In this document: one piece after another, positions 24,421 through 37,189 of the stretch
Layout of the letters: the number at the start of each line of letters is the position of its first letter
Numbering within the stretch: the stretch's first letter is position 1
Assembly: GCA_961205875.1 (NCBI GenBank)
Contig: OY540812.1
Location: 29,397,098 to 29,461,097, forward strand
DNA: 64,000 nucleotides
Origin: Sialis fuliginosa
Lineage: Eukaryota; Arthropoda; Insecta; Megaloptera; Sialidae
Reading direction: 5' to 3'
Notes under the pieces: model-generated
Databases searched by the model: none
What the model was told of the DNA's origin: nothing
The model's input: only the letters and a program-made list of their open reading frames with translations
Program-made: the position numbers and the translations under genes

Positions 24421-24782
24421 GAAGCAAAATGTTAAAATTGAGAAAAATTAGATTATACGGTTTTTAGCATTTTCTGGTTCCACTTAACTGATGGTGATTT
24501 AATGATTGTGTCTCATTACATGCCAAAATTATAACCTTTACTATCTTTATGTTTTGAAAAGAGTATATTTACTGCCTTCTCACTTTGAATAAGCAACCAA
24601 ACTACGAAAGGCAGTAAACTAAAAATGCTTGTATCTCGTTAGTAAAAATTATTTTACTGCTTTTTCTCTTAGTAACGTGTAGGACGTCGTTTATAGAATC
24701 TAACGATACCAAAAATAAAAATTCCAAAGGTTTTAACCTAAGCACAGCAGAACTGTTCTAAATTACAAGCAAATCCATAGAG

Positions 24783-25240
24783 CAGCGATTCTTAAGCTAG
24801 GGTCCGCGAAACTTTTGCAAGGGTCCGTGAACCATGTTTGGCATAAATTAATATACTTTTACATTTCTATTTACCAATGATTAATTACTATCTAACGGCC
24901 TTTTTGTTTTTCTGTCAGGGAGGCAGGGGCTATTTTAGTATGTAGCTGTAGCTTATTTCTGCAGTTGTAAAAGTTAATTTGTATAGTGTAAAAAATTGAA
25001 AAATGTATAATAAATAAATAAAATAATAAAATATGTGGAAAAAAGGTAATTGCAGTTGTAAAAGCAAAAAATGTAATGCAAAAAATAAAGGTCATTGCAG
25101 TTGAAAAGCAAAAATTGTAAGTATGGAGCAAAAAAATAAGGTTGTAAAATTTTCTTGAAATAACCCCTGCAGGGAGGGGTTCCCCGAAATTTTTTTTTTT
25201 TAAAAGGGGTCCTTAGACTACATAAGTTTAAGAACCGCTG
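24783..25240. mobile_element. hAT MITE (CAGCGRTTCTTAA ends) inserted in a family B copy
   Basis: Left CAGCGATTCTTAAGCTAGG, right AAGTTTAAGAACCGCTG. Flanks CCATAGAG and CCACAGAA agree at 6 of 8 bases, as for a worn hAT duplication. Flanking bases on both sides continue a family B copy. A related end is at about 40976. The minus-strand frame inside is low-complexity and not coding. Confidence 0.8.
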
Positions 25241-25248
25241 CCACAGAA

Positions 25249-25327
25249 GATATCACAGAATTTATACTTCGTTCATAGTACTTGCTAGCTGACAAATTTT
25301 TGTTAATTTTTTTATAATACCGGACAT
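25249..25327. repeat. MITE family B right end (after the hAT insertion)
   Basis: ATATCACAGAATTTATACTT to TTTATAATACCGGACAT continues the family B copy whose left side stops at about 24780. Confidence 0.7.
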
Positions 25328-25594
25328 AAGTTATATATTATTACATTTAACATTCCAAGCATATTGCTTTATCCACATGCATACCATATTTAGTACTCGA
25401 TTTGCTTAGACGCCTTTTACAGTAGAACATTCCAGCGCGTGTCTAACGTGGCACTGTACGTGTTAATAATATTTGTGGAAGTGACCGTTATGGGCAGCGC
25501 ACTATTCGATGTAAATATTTTCATTCGATAAAAAAAATTTCCAACGAAATTTGTGAAGATCCTATTGTATCGTCTAGGTTCCCCGATAGAATTT

Positions 25595-25953
25595 TGCTTT
25601 CTCGCTATGTCGAAGATACGAGAAGCTTTGTGATCGTTTTAAATAAGAAAAAAAATGTTCTCCGATTTCAAAATTTTCACATCTTTCCGTTTCAGGTCAA
25701 GACAAACACTTTTCGTTTCGTGTCTGCCTGTGTGTTCCCTGATTCCTTGTCACATGTATAACTCATGAACCACTGAACCGATAATAATGAAACTTGGTTG
25801 GTTAGTTGAGTCTGGCATGAGAATGGTCAAATTTAAAATTCATTAAAATCGTGTGTAAATGGGAAGGATGACGTCCTAAAATAATTATTTTATAAGATAT
25901 CTCAAGAAAAACACATACATATACGTGAAAATTTTATACTCTTTTTTGTAGAG
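25595..25953 (+). repeat. Repeat family K copy 2, left part
   Basis: TCGCTATGTCGAAGATACGA through GAAAATTTTATACTC matches the other K copies and continues after the hAT MITE at 26391-26450. Confidence 0.75.
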
Positions 25954-26390
25954 CAGGGGTGGCCAACCTGTTGTATATCATACGCCAATTTTTTCGGAGA
26001 CGTGTTCAGATGCGCACTTTTTCTATCTTCTTACGTTCATGGTTATAACTTTTTGCAAATTTTCTCTCATTTCAAATCTAACAATTCACAGTATTTTCTG
26101 AATTCTCGTCTGTTTAATGCTCTTGCTCTGCCAAACTGTAAGCATGGCTTGTAAATAATAGTTAGCTATGAAACTGTCAAAAAATAGGACAAATTGATTA
26201 GTAAGAAGGCCAAATTGAACTGAGAATACTTTGGTGTTGAAAATATGTACCATATTATATGAAAATTAATTCAGTTATGGCGTTATGGTGTCTACTTTAA
26301 AAGAATAAGTAGGCGCAAGGATGCAACGCGCCACTTGTAATCATCCAATGCACCACGTTTGGTGCATGCGCCACGGATTGGCCACCCCTA
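25954..26390. mobile_element. hAT MITE (CAGGGGTGGCCAACC ends) with perfect 8-bp duplication
   Basis: Ends CAGGGGTGGCCAACC and GGATTGGCCACCCCTA, flanks TTGTAGAG at 25946-25953 and 26391-26398. The uninterrupted sequence TTTTTTGTAGAGCATT is present in K copies elsewhere (for example near 54620), showing the empty site. Confidence 0.95.
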
Positions 26391-27053
26391 TTGTAGAGCA
26401 TTCATTTTTCTATTATATAGGTGACTATCTTAAGATAATATTGTTTCCATTATAATAATATATAAAACAAGGATTGTCTTTGCCCAAGACATTTTTTCCT
26501 GTGTAATATAAGCTATCCATTGTTGTTTTATAATTGCTATACAATTATTAGAAGCTTTCAAAATGTGGCATATTTCGTTGAATTCGTGCATCCTAGAACC
26601 GACGAAAAAAACGTAGTTCTATATACGTCAAAGAAATCTTGTTTTCTGTACAAGAAGCGAATGCAATCTAAATAATGAATGACAGGCGATCTTGGTCTAA
26701 CCTCTATTATATTTTATGGCCTTTCGCCACTGGAAGAAAGAGCAGAAAGCAATAAGGGTTGAATATGAGTGCACGGGAATGATAAATGAGGAATGGGGAG
26801 GGGAAAAAAGACACATGTCTCTGGAGAAAGGTCAATGCCCTATGCGAAAATATTTTTTCAATTGCCTTTTGAAAGTTGAAGTGAGTTAGGTAGTTTCTTT
26901 TCGAAATTTTTGTGAACTTGTTTGTTTGCTTGTAAACGAAAATCTCAGGAAGTACTGTTCCGAACGATTTGTAATAGTTTATTTTAAATTATGGTACCTA
27001 CATGTTCTATTTTTGGTCTTGTTGTCTGCTGAGTTTACTATTGTTATTATTAT

Positions 27054-27360
27054 TATAAAGGAGTTAATAAAATTTGTTAGCCTACAAGCACTTTCAATGG
27101 GATATTGATTCTTTGATATTCTCTATGAATTTGTTTTGGAATTTAGATCAGTGATACTTCAACTTATTATAACACAGTTGGTGACTCTGGTCTGACCATA
27201 GAAGATAATTTTTATAATGTCACTAATTTTTTAATGCCATTGGTGTTTACTTATTACGTGTGCGGGAAACTTGTCAAACACTTCATGATACTTCAAAGGA
27301 ACTATCATATAGGTTTGATACCGCATTTGAAAATGCTTTTTAGCTACCAAATTTTGTTTT
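27054..27360. repeat. Diverged MITE family B copy
   Basis: AATAAAATTTGTTAGCCTAC and AAGCACTTTCAATGGGATAT at the left and GCTTTTTAGCTACCAAATTT at the right are inverted family B ends; the middle shares ATGCCATTGGTGTTTACTTA. About 10-15% or more diverged. Confidence 0.65.
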
Positions 27361-28007
27361 AATATGGTAACTGGTAACTTAACCTTTTTGAAATTTTGAA
27401 ATCCCCCCTCTTCCAGAAAATAGTCTGCCTGATAAATCTGATAAATTAAAAGGTTAAGTCCAGAGTACACATTTTCGGAATGTAATTTTAATGGTTCGAA
27501 TTCTTTTAAATCTTTAGATGTTTTATAAACAGATAAAATTTATACAAGTCATGGCACTAATCAACCTTTAAATTACACACAGACACATATACAGACAGGC
27601 ACAATAGTATTTGTGGTACAATTGTTCTTAAAGTGTTTTAATTTCGGCCAATTATAGACAGCCTTCTTGTGTCACGTTAGCAGTTTTGGGCGAACGCGTG
27701 CTGACCCGCCGCTTATTGGGAATATTAACACAACGACGCCCACGCTTTTGTTGTTCGAGTTTAATAACTCCTAGATCAAATATACAGATAGATAGATACG
27801 TTTGTCTGGATTATTATTACACACGACTTTGATGCAGAACTTCGAGAAGTTTTGTATATTGTTTATTCGTAGTTCTTGCTACGTAAGCCATGAAAGCTAA
27901 AAAATGCTATTATTGAAACTTTGATCATTGTTTAAACAATTTTCGCAATGTTTGTTATATGCACAAATGTTCTTTATTACCTCATTCATGAACAAAATAT
28001 TGCTTCC

Positions 28008-28735
28008 TCGCAATATCGAACATACGAGAAGTTTTGTGATCGTTTTAGAATGAGAAAAAAAATGTTCTCCAAATTCAAAATTTTAAATTGGTCTTTCCGT
28101 TTCAGGCCAAGACAAAAACTTTTAGGTCCGTGTCTGTCTGTCTGTCCGTCCGTCTGTGTTTGTGTCTTTCCCACGCATAACTCATGAACTACTGAACCGA
28201 AATTATTGAAACTTGGTCGGATGGTTGGGTCTGGCTTGAGGACGGTCCCATTTTAAAATCATCAAAATCGTGTGTAAGGAGGAAGGGTGACATCCTAAAA
28301 TATTTATTTTTTCAAGATATCTCAAGAACGTTACATGTTACGATGTTACGTAAAAATTTTAGGGGATCTTTTTTGTAGAGTATTCAATTTTCTCTCTACA
28401 ACGTTTGTTGTAAAATATTCCCTTACAAAGATAGTTATATCTCAATTTTATTTAAAAAATAGTGTTTTTTATTGTAAACTGATATTTACTTTGACATATT
28501 AAATGTCACTTTGACGTTTGTATAAATTAAGATTTAGATTGAAATTGTCAAAAAATTAAAAATATACGAAAAAATAATCAGGTGTGTCTTAAGAAAAATT
28601 TTGAACTAATATTTTTTAGTAAAATTGTATAAAATTAAATGGTTAACTAGGCAATTTATCTGAACACTTTATCGGTTTTTATTTAAATTGTTCAATAATT
28701 AACTACGTTTGGTGAATTTAGCACGAGGAAGCACT
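28008..28735 (+). repeat. Repeat family K copy 3
   Basis: Near full-length copy from CCTCGCAATATCGAACATAC to GGTGAATTTAGCACGAGGAA, with a CTGTCTGTCTGTCCGTCCGT run. Open frames in both strands are by-products of this low-complexity run. Confidence 0.8.
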
Positions 28736-29154
28736 GTGCATTTACTTGGCAGATGTTTTTTTTTACTTTTAGAATGAAGTTTTGCCCTCCTAGGAAAATT
28801 TTCTACGGGCGCCCCTGCGTATTATAATAAAATTAAAAGACACGTATGTTTATCAGACTTTTTATACAAACAAAAAATATCAAAATTTATACAATTTCGT
28901 AATGGAGTATGTGTACGTATATTTCAATTGTAAATTTCCCCCCATAGCGACAATACTGCGTGTTATTTATAGCAAAATGTATATTTAATTCACACCAAAG
29001 GCCGTAGTTCGAAACGGGACCGTTTTACACGAACAACTTTGACAAATTTATATACTCAATTCTAGTTTTGAGGTTCTTAATTAAAAATAATCCCTCCATA
29101 CGTTAAAGATAAAAAGATGCGTTTTTGGGGGTGTAGCGCTATGTAAATCAGAGT

Positions 29155-29693
29155 AAGGTACTGACACCACTCTTGGATAATACTGAAGTGTTGGACAATT
29201 GCTTAATTAAATGTACTAAATTAGTAATATTTGATAACTGGCATTACTGAATCGTAATATATAGACACTTAACTGTAAAACTGCTTAATTTGATGACAAT
29301 CGAACAATGGATATTAAAATGATGGACATTTAAACATCGCAAATGTAATCTATATACATATTTATTAATTATTATTATATTATCATAGCGTCTGCTTTAT
29401 ATTGTTTCTTTTACGATTCTTTATTTTATAACTTTTGTGTCGTAGTACTTATCATTTTGTTATCATAAGCAAGCGTCCATCACTGGAAGCCAATTGCTGG
29501 TTTTAATTTGTCCATTACTGGAGAAGAAATATAGACAAAATAAAAGGCTATTTTAAAAAAAAAATCAACTTTTTTAGGTAGTTGTCTTATTAGTAACGCG
29601 AGTTCATGAGAATTACAAAAAGAAGTCCATCAATCCCAAAAAACAGTATATACCTACTTGCTTTTAAAGCGTCCAAGACTGATGCCAATACAT
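29155..29693 (+). mobile_element. MITE family A copy 3
   Basis: AAGGTACTGACACCACTCTT at the left and CCAAGACTGATGCCAATACA at the right, with the family interior in the same order as copy 2. Confidence 0.85.
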
Positions 29694-29699
29694 TTTTAT

Positions 29700-30255
29700 G
29701 TAAGGAAAAAAGCCACTGACGGAAAAAATCGATTTTTTAATGCATTTTTTTATAGAATACATATTAAAAAATATGTAAAAAAAATAAGTTAGTATAATTC
29801 CGAAAATTGTCTGAGTTACAGTCAATTCAGTGAGACCATGTTATGACCCTGAGAAAACATTAAACGCTTTTTTCTCGAAACGACTTTTTTCTACCTAGTT
29901 CCTCAGATTAATGAACCGATTAAAAAAAAAAATTCCCCAAATTTTCGGCAGTGGCTAAGTCTGTGCGCAGCCGATTTTTGAAAATTTGATAATTACTATT
30001 TTTTAAGACCACCTCCGAAATTTTGATGGGACTATGGAGAAAAATATTTTTTTGGTCGTCACTTCGAGGCTCAAAACTTTATAAATTTTTAATATTTTTC
30101 GATAAAAATTGGTACTGAATAAGTTGATTATATGTATACTTAATAAAATATCCTTATTACCCGATTCTAAAATAATTAGTTATATACCTGTGAAAAAAAT
30201 TCCCAAACATTGACAATTTTTTTACCCGTCACAATGGCTTTTCCCCTTAAGAGGA
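29700..30255. repeat. Repeat family H, uninterrupted copy
   Basis: Contains CGTCACTTCGAGGCTCAAAA, ATTGGTACTGAATAAGTTGA and TGTATACTTAATAAAATATC without an insertion, serving as the empty site for the element at 8562-9688. Ends are not defined. Confidence 0.75.
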
Positions 30256-30712
30256 AGTTGCAGAAATGTAACTTTGTACCCGTGTGATGTAGCACTTTAA
30301 ATTTTAAACAATGCCTAAGTATGACATACATAATTGATTCAAAAACATATTAGACGTTAAGTTACGGTTCGAGAAACCAATTTATTGAGATAAGCTGTTG
30401 CATTTTATACTTTTTATCAGCTCTAACTGATAAAGGTGAGTAATATGTATATCGTGTATTACACATACTGAAACTAACTTCAGATGAATGTAGGCATATA
30501 GAATAATCTTTAATCTTGCTTTGAAGAATGATAAAATGTATTTAAGTTTTTTTTCCCGGTATTGGTAAATGAAATAAAAACATCTGCAAAGTAAATGCAC
30601 AGTGCTTCCTCGTGCAAAATTCACCAAAGGTAGTTAATTATTGAACAATTTAAATAAAAACCTATAGTGTTCAGATACATTACCTGGCATTGATTAACCA
30701 TTTAATTTTTAA

Positions 30713-30832
30713 TCCTTCCTCAAGATGCAAGCTATCTCCTTGCTAAATTTCATCAAGATCGCGTCAGCGGTTTAGCAGTGAATAGGTCACAAACAGACAG
30801 ACAGACAGAGTTACTTTCGCATTTAGGGTCGA
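30713..30832 (+). mobile_element. Helitron-type fragment
   Basis: ATGCAAGCTATCTCCTTGCT, AAATTTCATCAAGATCG and GTCAGCGGTTTAGC followed by CAGACAGACAGACAG: the interior of the same class of short Helitron as 34091-34239. Terminal CTAG not found. Confidence 0.5.
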
Positions 30833-31646
30833 GCGGGGTAAAGATGAAACACCAAAAAATGGGGTAAAAGTGAAACAAGCTTGCAACTAAAAAACTAATT
30901 TGTTTATTGGAGAATTATAAAAACTGACATCATCATTAAAGGTTTGTTAAAGCGACCTGAAAATATGAATCGCCTAATAAGTGATGTGTCACCCCTACAG
31001 ATTTCCTTGTTAGTCGATGTCAAAACCGCGATCTATGGTTGCATCTATTTAAAGAAATAAAAATAAAACGAAATTTATTAAAAAAAAAACATTTCCAACT
31101 GCGTTTTAAGTATTTAATAGTTTGAACCAAAATAAATTTAGGTCTATAGACAACCTGTTGATTTACAATAACCTAAAAGTGTAAACAAAACTATGTTGTT
31201 TTTCTTGGCATTGAAATACTCGATTTCGCAAGAAAAGCAATCTAAAGAAGCGCGAACTTTGAAGATACAAGATAGACAAATTAAAATATTTGAGACTATT
31301 TTAATTTTAATTAAACATTAATATTAAAAAATGTGTTCTAGAAGTCGAACTAGAAAGTGTTTAATATTAAAAAGAATATAGTATTAAACATTGACCATAG
31401 ACATAAAGCATGGACTGTGTATCTGATTCGATAATCGAGTCTTCACAAAAAAGAGATAGCGTATTTTGGGTTTATGCTTATATTTATTTAAACATGAGGG
31501 TAATGAAGATATAGTATTGTTTGGGTTATATCTTTATCATATTTTACACATTCTGTTAATACATAATGCGCAGTCCATGTCTCTTGTCTATATCTATGGT
31601 CAAATTGCTGTACGAGGTATTTTCTATATGATAGATAGATAGCTAG

Positions 31647-32096
31647 CACCAAACGCCAGTCTTGGCCACTTTAGGAGCAAAGTATTCTATTTTTTGGAAT
31701 GTATGGGCTTCTTTTTTCTAATTCTCATGAACTCGTGTTATTTAAAATAAGCATCTCTTTATTAAATCAATTTAATTACTAAAAGCCCACAAATATAATT
31801 TTTTTTAAATATTAGCCTTTTATTTTTATTGTTTGTTTGATGTTTTTTCTTCAGTAATGGACAATGTAAAACCAGTAATAGACACCCAGTGACGGATACT
31901 TGCTAATAATTACAAAATGATAAGTACTACGACACAAAAGTTAGAAAGAATTATATTAATAAATAGATTACATCAAATATTAGTTTAAATGTCCACCATT
32001 TTAACACTGTTTTATAGTTAAGTATAATTTTAATCATTTAATCAAACAAGTGTCTATAAACTAGAGTATGATCCAAGACTGGTACCAGTACCTTAC
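31647..32096 (-). mobile_element. MITE family A copy 4
   Basis: CACCAAACGCCAGTCTTGG and CCAAGACTGGTACCAGTACC as ends; interior blocks CTTCAGTAATGGACAATG and CAAAATGATAAGTACTACGA run opposite to copies 2, 3 and 5. Confidence 0.8.
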
Positions 32097-32380
32097 TGGA
32101 CATTGGTAAAACAAAATTATAAGAACAAAGATATGTATGAACTAAATAGATTGTACTAGCAGTAAGAAGAACACTATTTTTTCCCCTTTTTACAATTTTG
32201 TTTATCCGTGGTTACATTTTTAGAGTAAAGAATAATAATTAAAAAAATACATTTTTATTTATTTTTTCAAGTGACTACTAGAGCGAGTAAATTGAGAAAA
32301 GATAAAATTACTGGAAGAAGAGGAGAGGGGTTGGAACCCAAAAAGGTGCAACTTCAAGCTAACAATAAGACCTTTCAAAT

Positions 32381-32892
32381 AAGGTATTGGCCCCAGTCTT
32401 GGATCATACTCCAGTGTTGGATTCTTGTTTAATTAAATATACTAAATTAAAAATATTTGTTGATATTTTATTACTGCCATTACTGAATCATGATCAATAA
32501 ACACTTAACAATAAAACAGTCTAGTTTGATGCCAATCGGCCAATGGATTTCAAAATGGTTGACATTTAAACTAATTATTAATTAATTAATCTATTTTTTA
32601 ATTATTATATTATCAAAGTATCTGCTTTGTATTGTTTCCAAATTTACGATTTTTTATTTTATAACTTTTGTGTCGTAGTACTTATCATTTTGTAATCATT
32701 AGCAAATGTCCATTACTGGAGAAAGAACATAAACGAAATAAAAGGCTATAATTTAAAAAAAACTATATTTGCGGACTTTGGTAATTAAATTGATTTAATA
32801 AGGTAGGTTCTTGTTTTATTAGTAACATGAGTTCATGAGAATTATAAAAAAGAAGACCATCAATCCCAAAAAAACTGTTGCCAGTTCCTTAA
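32381..32892 (+). mobile_element. MITE family A copy 5, touching a Helitron
   Basis: AAGGTATTGGCCCCAGTCTT left end and ACTGTTGCCAGTTCCTTAA right end. The right end abuts the Helitron at 32893, so the Helitron probably inserted at the edge of this MITE. Confidence 0.8.
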
Positions 32893-34063
32893 TCTATATA
32901 CATATAATAACATGTCCTGACTGATTCATCATCGCCCAGCCGAAACCCCTGGTCCTAGAAACGTGAAATTTTAAGGGTATCTTCCTTTTATGACGTAAAC
33001 ACCCACTAAGAAAGGATTTTTTGATAATCAACCCCTAAGGGGTTAAAAGAAGGTGTCAAAGTTTGTATGAAAAAAATATTTTTTGGTCGGATTTACTTGA
33101 AACTTAAAATAAATACTCTTCAATACAAACAATGAAACATGTATTTCAGCATTTCCCAAAATTAAACCCTTAAGTGGGTGTTAGGGGGTGGATATGTTTG
33201 TATAGGAAAAATATTTTTTGATCGAATTTACTTGAAACTTAAAATAAATACTCTTCAATACAAATAATGAAACACGTATTTCAGCATTTCCCAAAATTCA
33301 TTCCTTAAGGGATTGCAAGGGGGTGAAAGCAAGGGGGTGAAAAAGTGTGTTGAGATTTTTTTTTTTTTTGTATTCACTCGAATGAAACTTTGCACAAATA
33401 ATCTACAAGACAAATAACACTTTCGAAAATTCAACCGCTAAGGGATGACGGGGGTGTTAACTTTTTTAGATTTTGATATATTTATCTACATAACTGTTTA
33501 TGATATTAAGGTAAATTTGGACAAAATAATATTCAATAAAAATAAAAATTTCGTCATTCAACCCCTAATAGCGTAAGAAGGGGACGAGGATGGATTTTTG
33601 ATATGTTTATCTGCATAGCTGCTTAAGTTATAAAGGTGAATTCCGGCAAAACAGTCTTCAATAAAAATAAAAATTTCGACATTCAACTCTTAATGGAAGC
33701 GGTCGACAAGGGGTGGGTTTCTGCAATTTTTAACTAACAATAAGTTCCGAGATATTTACGATTTTGTATAGGTAATGAATAAAAATAAATAATTATTTAA
33801 TATTTCATCCTCTGTCCGACGGGAAAATATTACGAGGGAGGGGGTGTTAGGGGGGAAAGCAACCCCCTATCTTGCATTGGAGCCGAGATATTATACATTT
33901 TTTAACCGGATTTATTTGAAACTTAAAATAAATACTCTTCAATACAAACAAATAATCAATAAGAAACAAATAAATAAAATTTAAATATTTCACCCCATGT
34001 CACGTATGGAGGGTTGTATTTAGTTTCGAAATCAACGCGAGCGAAGCCGCAGGTAGCAGCTAG
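32893..34063 (+). mobile_element. Non-autonomous Helitron (1,171 bp)
   Basis: Begins TCTATATACATATAATAACA after an A and ends GCGAGCGAAGCCGCAGGTAG with CAGCTAG before a T, so the A|T target, 5' TC and 3' CTAG rules are all met; the GC-rich stretch before the end can form the usual hairpin. The inside repeats a module (GAAACTTAAAATAAATACTC, AACCCCTAAGGGGTTA-type) several times. No Rep-helicase frame. Confidence 0.8.
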
Positions 34064-34090
34064 TAATATCATATGTTAATATCTATCGTA

Positions 34091-34239
34091 TCCATACTAA
34101 TGTTATAAATGCTAAATCGCTGAACCGATCTTGATGACATTTGGCAGGCAGATAGCTTGCATCCTGAGGAAGAACATAGGCTATTTTATCTCCCAAAAAT
34201 TAAAAATTCCACGCGGGTGAAGTCGCGGGTAACAGCTAG
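34091..34239 (+). mobile_element. Short Helitron (149 bp)
   Basis: Starts TCCATACTAATGTTATAAAT after an A and ends GAAGTCGCGGGTAACAGCTAG before a T (shown as its last 20 bases). Contains GAACCGATCTTGATGACATT. The open frame spanning it is chance. Confidence 0.75.
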
Positions 34240-34519
34240 TATTATATACTTTAGTACACGTGGTCTGGCCAATATATCAGTTACAAAATTACCTTTTCCA
34301 TCATATATATTCTCAAGATTAAAGACGAAGTATTGCTGGATAAATATTTACAGCAATATTATTTTTAAACTATAAAAAATGACACGCACATGATCATAAT
34401 TTTATTTAAGTATGTGTAACGAGGGGAATATGACAGTAATTCTGAATGATAAATGGGGAGAAGGGAATTTTTGATACGTACAGCAAGCAATATTAAATTA
34501 TACTTAACAGCTGATTCTT

Positions 34520-34620
34520 ATATACTTACATTACATATATATATATTATATATTTTTATTTACATATATGTATGTATATATATAAATGGGTATGGTAATA
34601 CATATGTATATATATGATGT
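34520..34620. repeat. TA-rich microsatellite cluster
   Basis: Runs of ATATATATAT, TATGTATATATATA and CATATGTATATATA over about 100 bases. Confidence 0.8.
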
Positions 34621-34920
34621 AAACACTATTTTTAAACTATTGGCGATAAACAGTATAAAATATTTACGAGAATATACGGCTGGCTATCCAAGGTTGCTAT
34701 AGCATATGCGCCAACATGGAAACATTAAGAGATTACATGTCTTATATACTTATTTTATGGAAATTTAATTTTATGTACGTCAAAATAAAAATATATATTT
34801 CTAGCTGTAAAAAGCATAATGGCAGTTATTTTATTCCTTTTATCAATTCAATATTTTTCGTGTATTTTATTTTATTATCTACAGTGTGCTAAAAGTACAA
34901 AACAATTTTTATTAGTATTA

Positions 34921-35213
34921 TAAAGAACTTGCTGTTACCCGCGACTTCATTCACGTGGAATTGAGGTTAGATGATACAGATTTCAGTTTCACATTTGCAC
35001 GCTAGATGTCCACGTCAAAAAAGTATAACCTATCGCACGTACAAATATCATACACCTATTTTTTAATCTAATATTTTTTCGGAATACAAAGTAGTTTATA
35101 TCTTTCCTCAGAATGCAAGCTATCTCCCTGCCAAATTTCATAAAGATCGGTTCAGCGGTTTAGCCGTGAAAAGGTAAAAAACACAGACCGACAAATCTTT
35201 CTACAGGGTACTG
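34921..35213 (-). mobile_element. Helitron-type fragment, reverse orientation
   Basis: CTTGCTGTTACCCGCGACTT at the left is the inverted 3' end; GAATGCAAGCTATCTCCCTG and GATCGGTTCAGCGGTTTAGC are interior blocks, here not fully collinear with the short copy. Confidence 0.5.
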
Positions 35214-35215
35214 AT

Positions 35216-37180
35216 TTGTCAAATGTTGGATTTTTACGTAGAAACTAAATGAACAATATAAAATAGCTGCCAGTTGAACTCAAACACCCCATACAATGAT
35301 TTGGTTAGGTTTAGAGACACTCCAGCAAGAGTTATGACAGCGTTGTCATTTTTCGCTAAACCTAAGGTTTTATTCAAAAATTTATTTATGTATTTTTTTT
35401 AACAAGCTTAAAAAATATAAAATTGAATAAAATGTAATACTATGAAATATATTTAATGAGAAATATGAGACTTGGCTACTACAATCAATCAGAAATCGAT
35501 TAGGGCTGTCAGAACTTTTACAATGAGTGCCTCTACTTAGATTTTGGTCTAGATCAAATTCTTTATAATAGCGAGAATTTTACTTACATTTCAAATTCTA
35601 ACTGTACCTATCTTATTACAGCCTTAATACATCTCAACTTAAGTAACTTGTAAAAGTTCAATGAATAAGACTAATTAAATAAAACTTAATATTTTGTTTA
35701 ATTTTTAATATAAAATTTAATTTCAACTATTACAATTATTATATTATTTTTATTAATATAAAATTTAATTATCAATACTGCTAGTAACTTCTGTTAAAGG
35801 GTATGCACACCATTGCATATCCCCTTTTGTTAATATATATTTTTTATTGTTAAAGAATAAAGGCTCCTCCCCTCCAAATTAAAAAATAAATAGACCCGCC
35901 TATGTTTAATCCATGTTATTAATAGTACGTACTAAAAGTTAAGTAATCTTATAGCATGTGTGTGTGTGTGCACATGCCGAATTACCCAAAATTAATATTT
36001 AACCTAGAAATTGTTGACATTTCACGAAGTATGTTAAACGATTTTGCTTCTTTATTATACGCATTTGTAAATGAGCAATTTATTATTAACGAATATATTA
36101 AGAACAAGGTAATTCATTACATATTTAAATATTAAAAAAATAAAATTTGCAATTTATAAAAAGAAGTTTTAATACAATATGGAAAATATATATTCCTATT
36201 TTGTAATAAATATTTTTAATTTATATAGCAGAAATATTAAATAAATAAATACGCAAGACATACCTTTCAGATAAAATAAACAAATATTATAAATAGTTTT
36301 ATTAAATAAATAAAACGCTTCTTATAATATTAACATAAAATATTGTGAAAATATTTATATAAAATATATTTACATACATATTACAAAATTATACATAACT
36401 TTTCATTCAAAAATCCAATTTTCAAATACATAAACCGGGAAATACAAATAAACTGAAAATATAAAAAGAAAAATCAATATCTATATCATAACGTAGGCAC
36501 AGTACTATAACAAAATAACATAACACAAAAAGTCCGCAACTTAGCAACAAAGTTCCTCAAAAACAACTCAAAACTTACAACAAAGTACTTGCAGTTTCGT
36601 TACAAAAAAAAATACTTCAAAGACAAAAAAATTATACACAAAAAACCAACGCTTACCGATTTTAACAGAGGAAATAGAGTCCATGAAAACATGCACAGGA
36701 AATAATAATAACGTGAAGAAAATACACACTGACACTAAAATGTTTTTCAAACGAATGACACAATAATAAAGGCGGTATTGAGTTTTGTACAAAATGCACA
36801 ACTACCGCTTACTAGCTGTACATTGTGAATCCAACATGGTACACATGGATACTAAACAGAGAGCTCTAGCAGGCTGTGCATCGCGTAGACGCGCGCTTGC
36901 TCCGCACTGTTGCCAGATCTACATATTATGTACATATACATATTATATGTTATACCTTTGGTGATAGCGTGCTGCTATGTTATGTTTTGAATTTTTGTGA
37001 CAGTATTTTGATTTAATAAACATATCACAATGAAAATATAGTATTTTTAAAAATAACTTGTTGATTTAAAATTATTAAAACTATTAAAAACCCTCCTAAA
37101 TAATATTAAATATATTTTTATTATTATTTGTTGAGTCTTCTGAAACACGCATGTCCTTTTTAAAACAGTCTAAAAGATAA
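35216..37180. other. AT-rich intron with no supported gene
   Basis: Includes a (TG)n run near 35957 and very AT-rich DNA to 36480. A GC-richer island at 36830-36915 is listed separately. Confidence 0.5.
36830..36915. promoter_or_regulatory. GC-richer island, possible promoter or alternative exon
   Basis: GCATCGCGTAGACGCGCGCT and CTCCGCACTGTTGCCAGATC stand out against flanks that are over 75% AT. No TIR or repeat copy explains it. It contains no convincing coding frame; a 5' exon or enhancer is possible. Confidence 0.3.
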
Positions 37181-37189
37181 ACGTGAATA

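Noticed and set aside
27986-28187. Frames with Thr-Asp-Arg-Gln repeats
   Set aside because: Products of the CTGTCTGTCCGTCCGT microsatellite in repeat family K.
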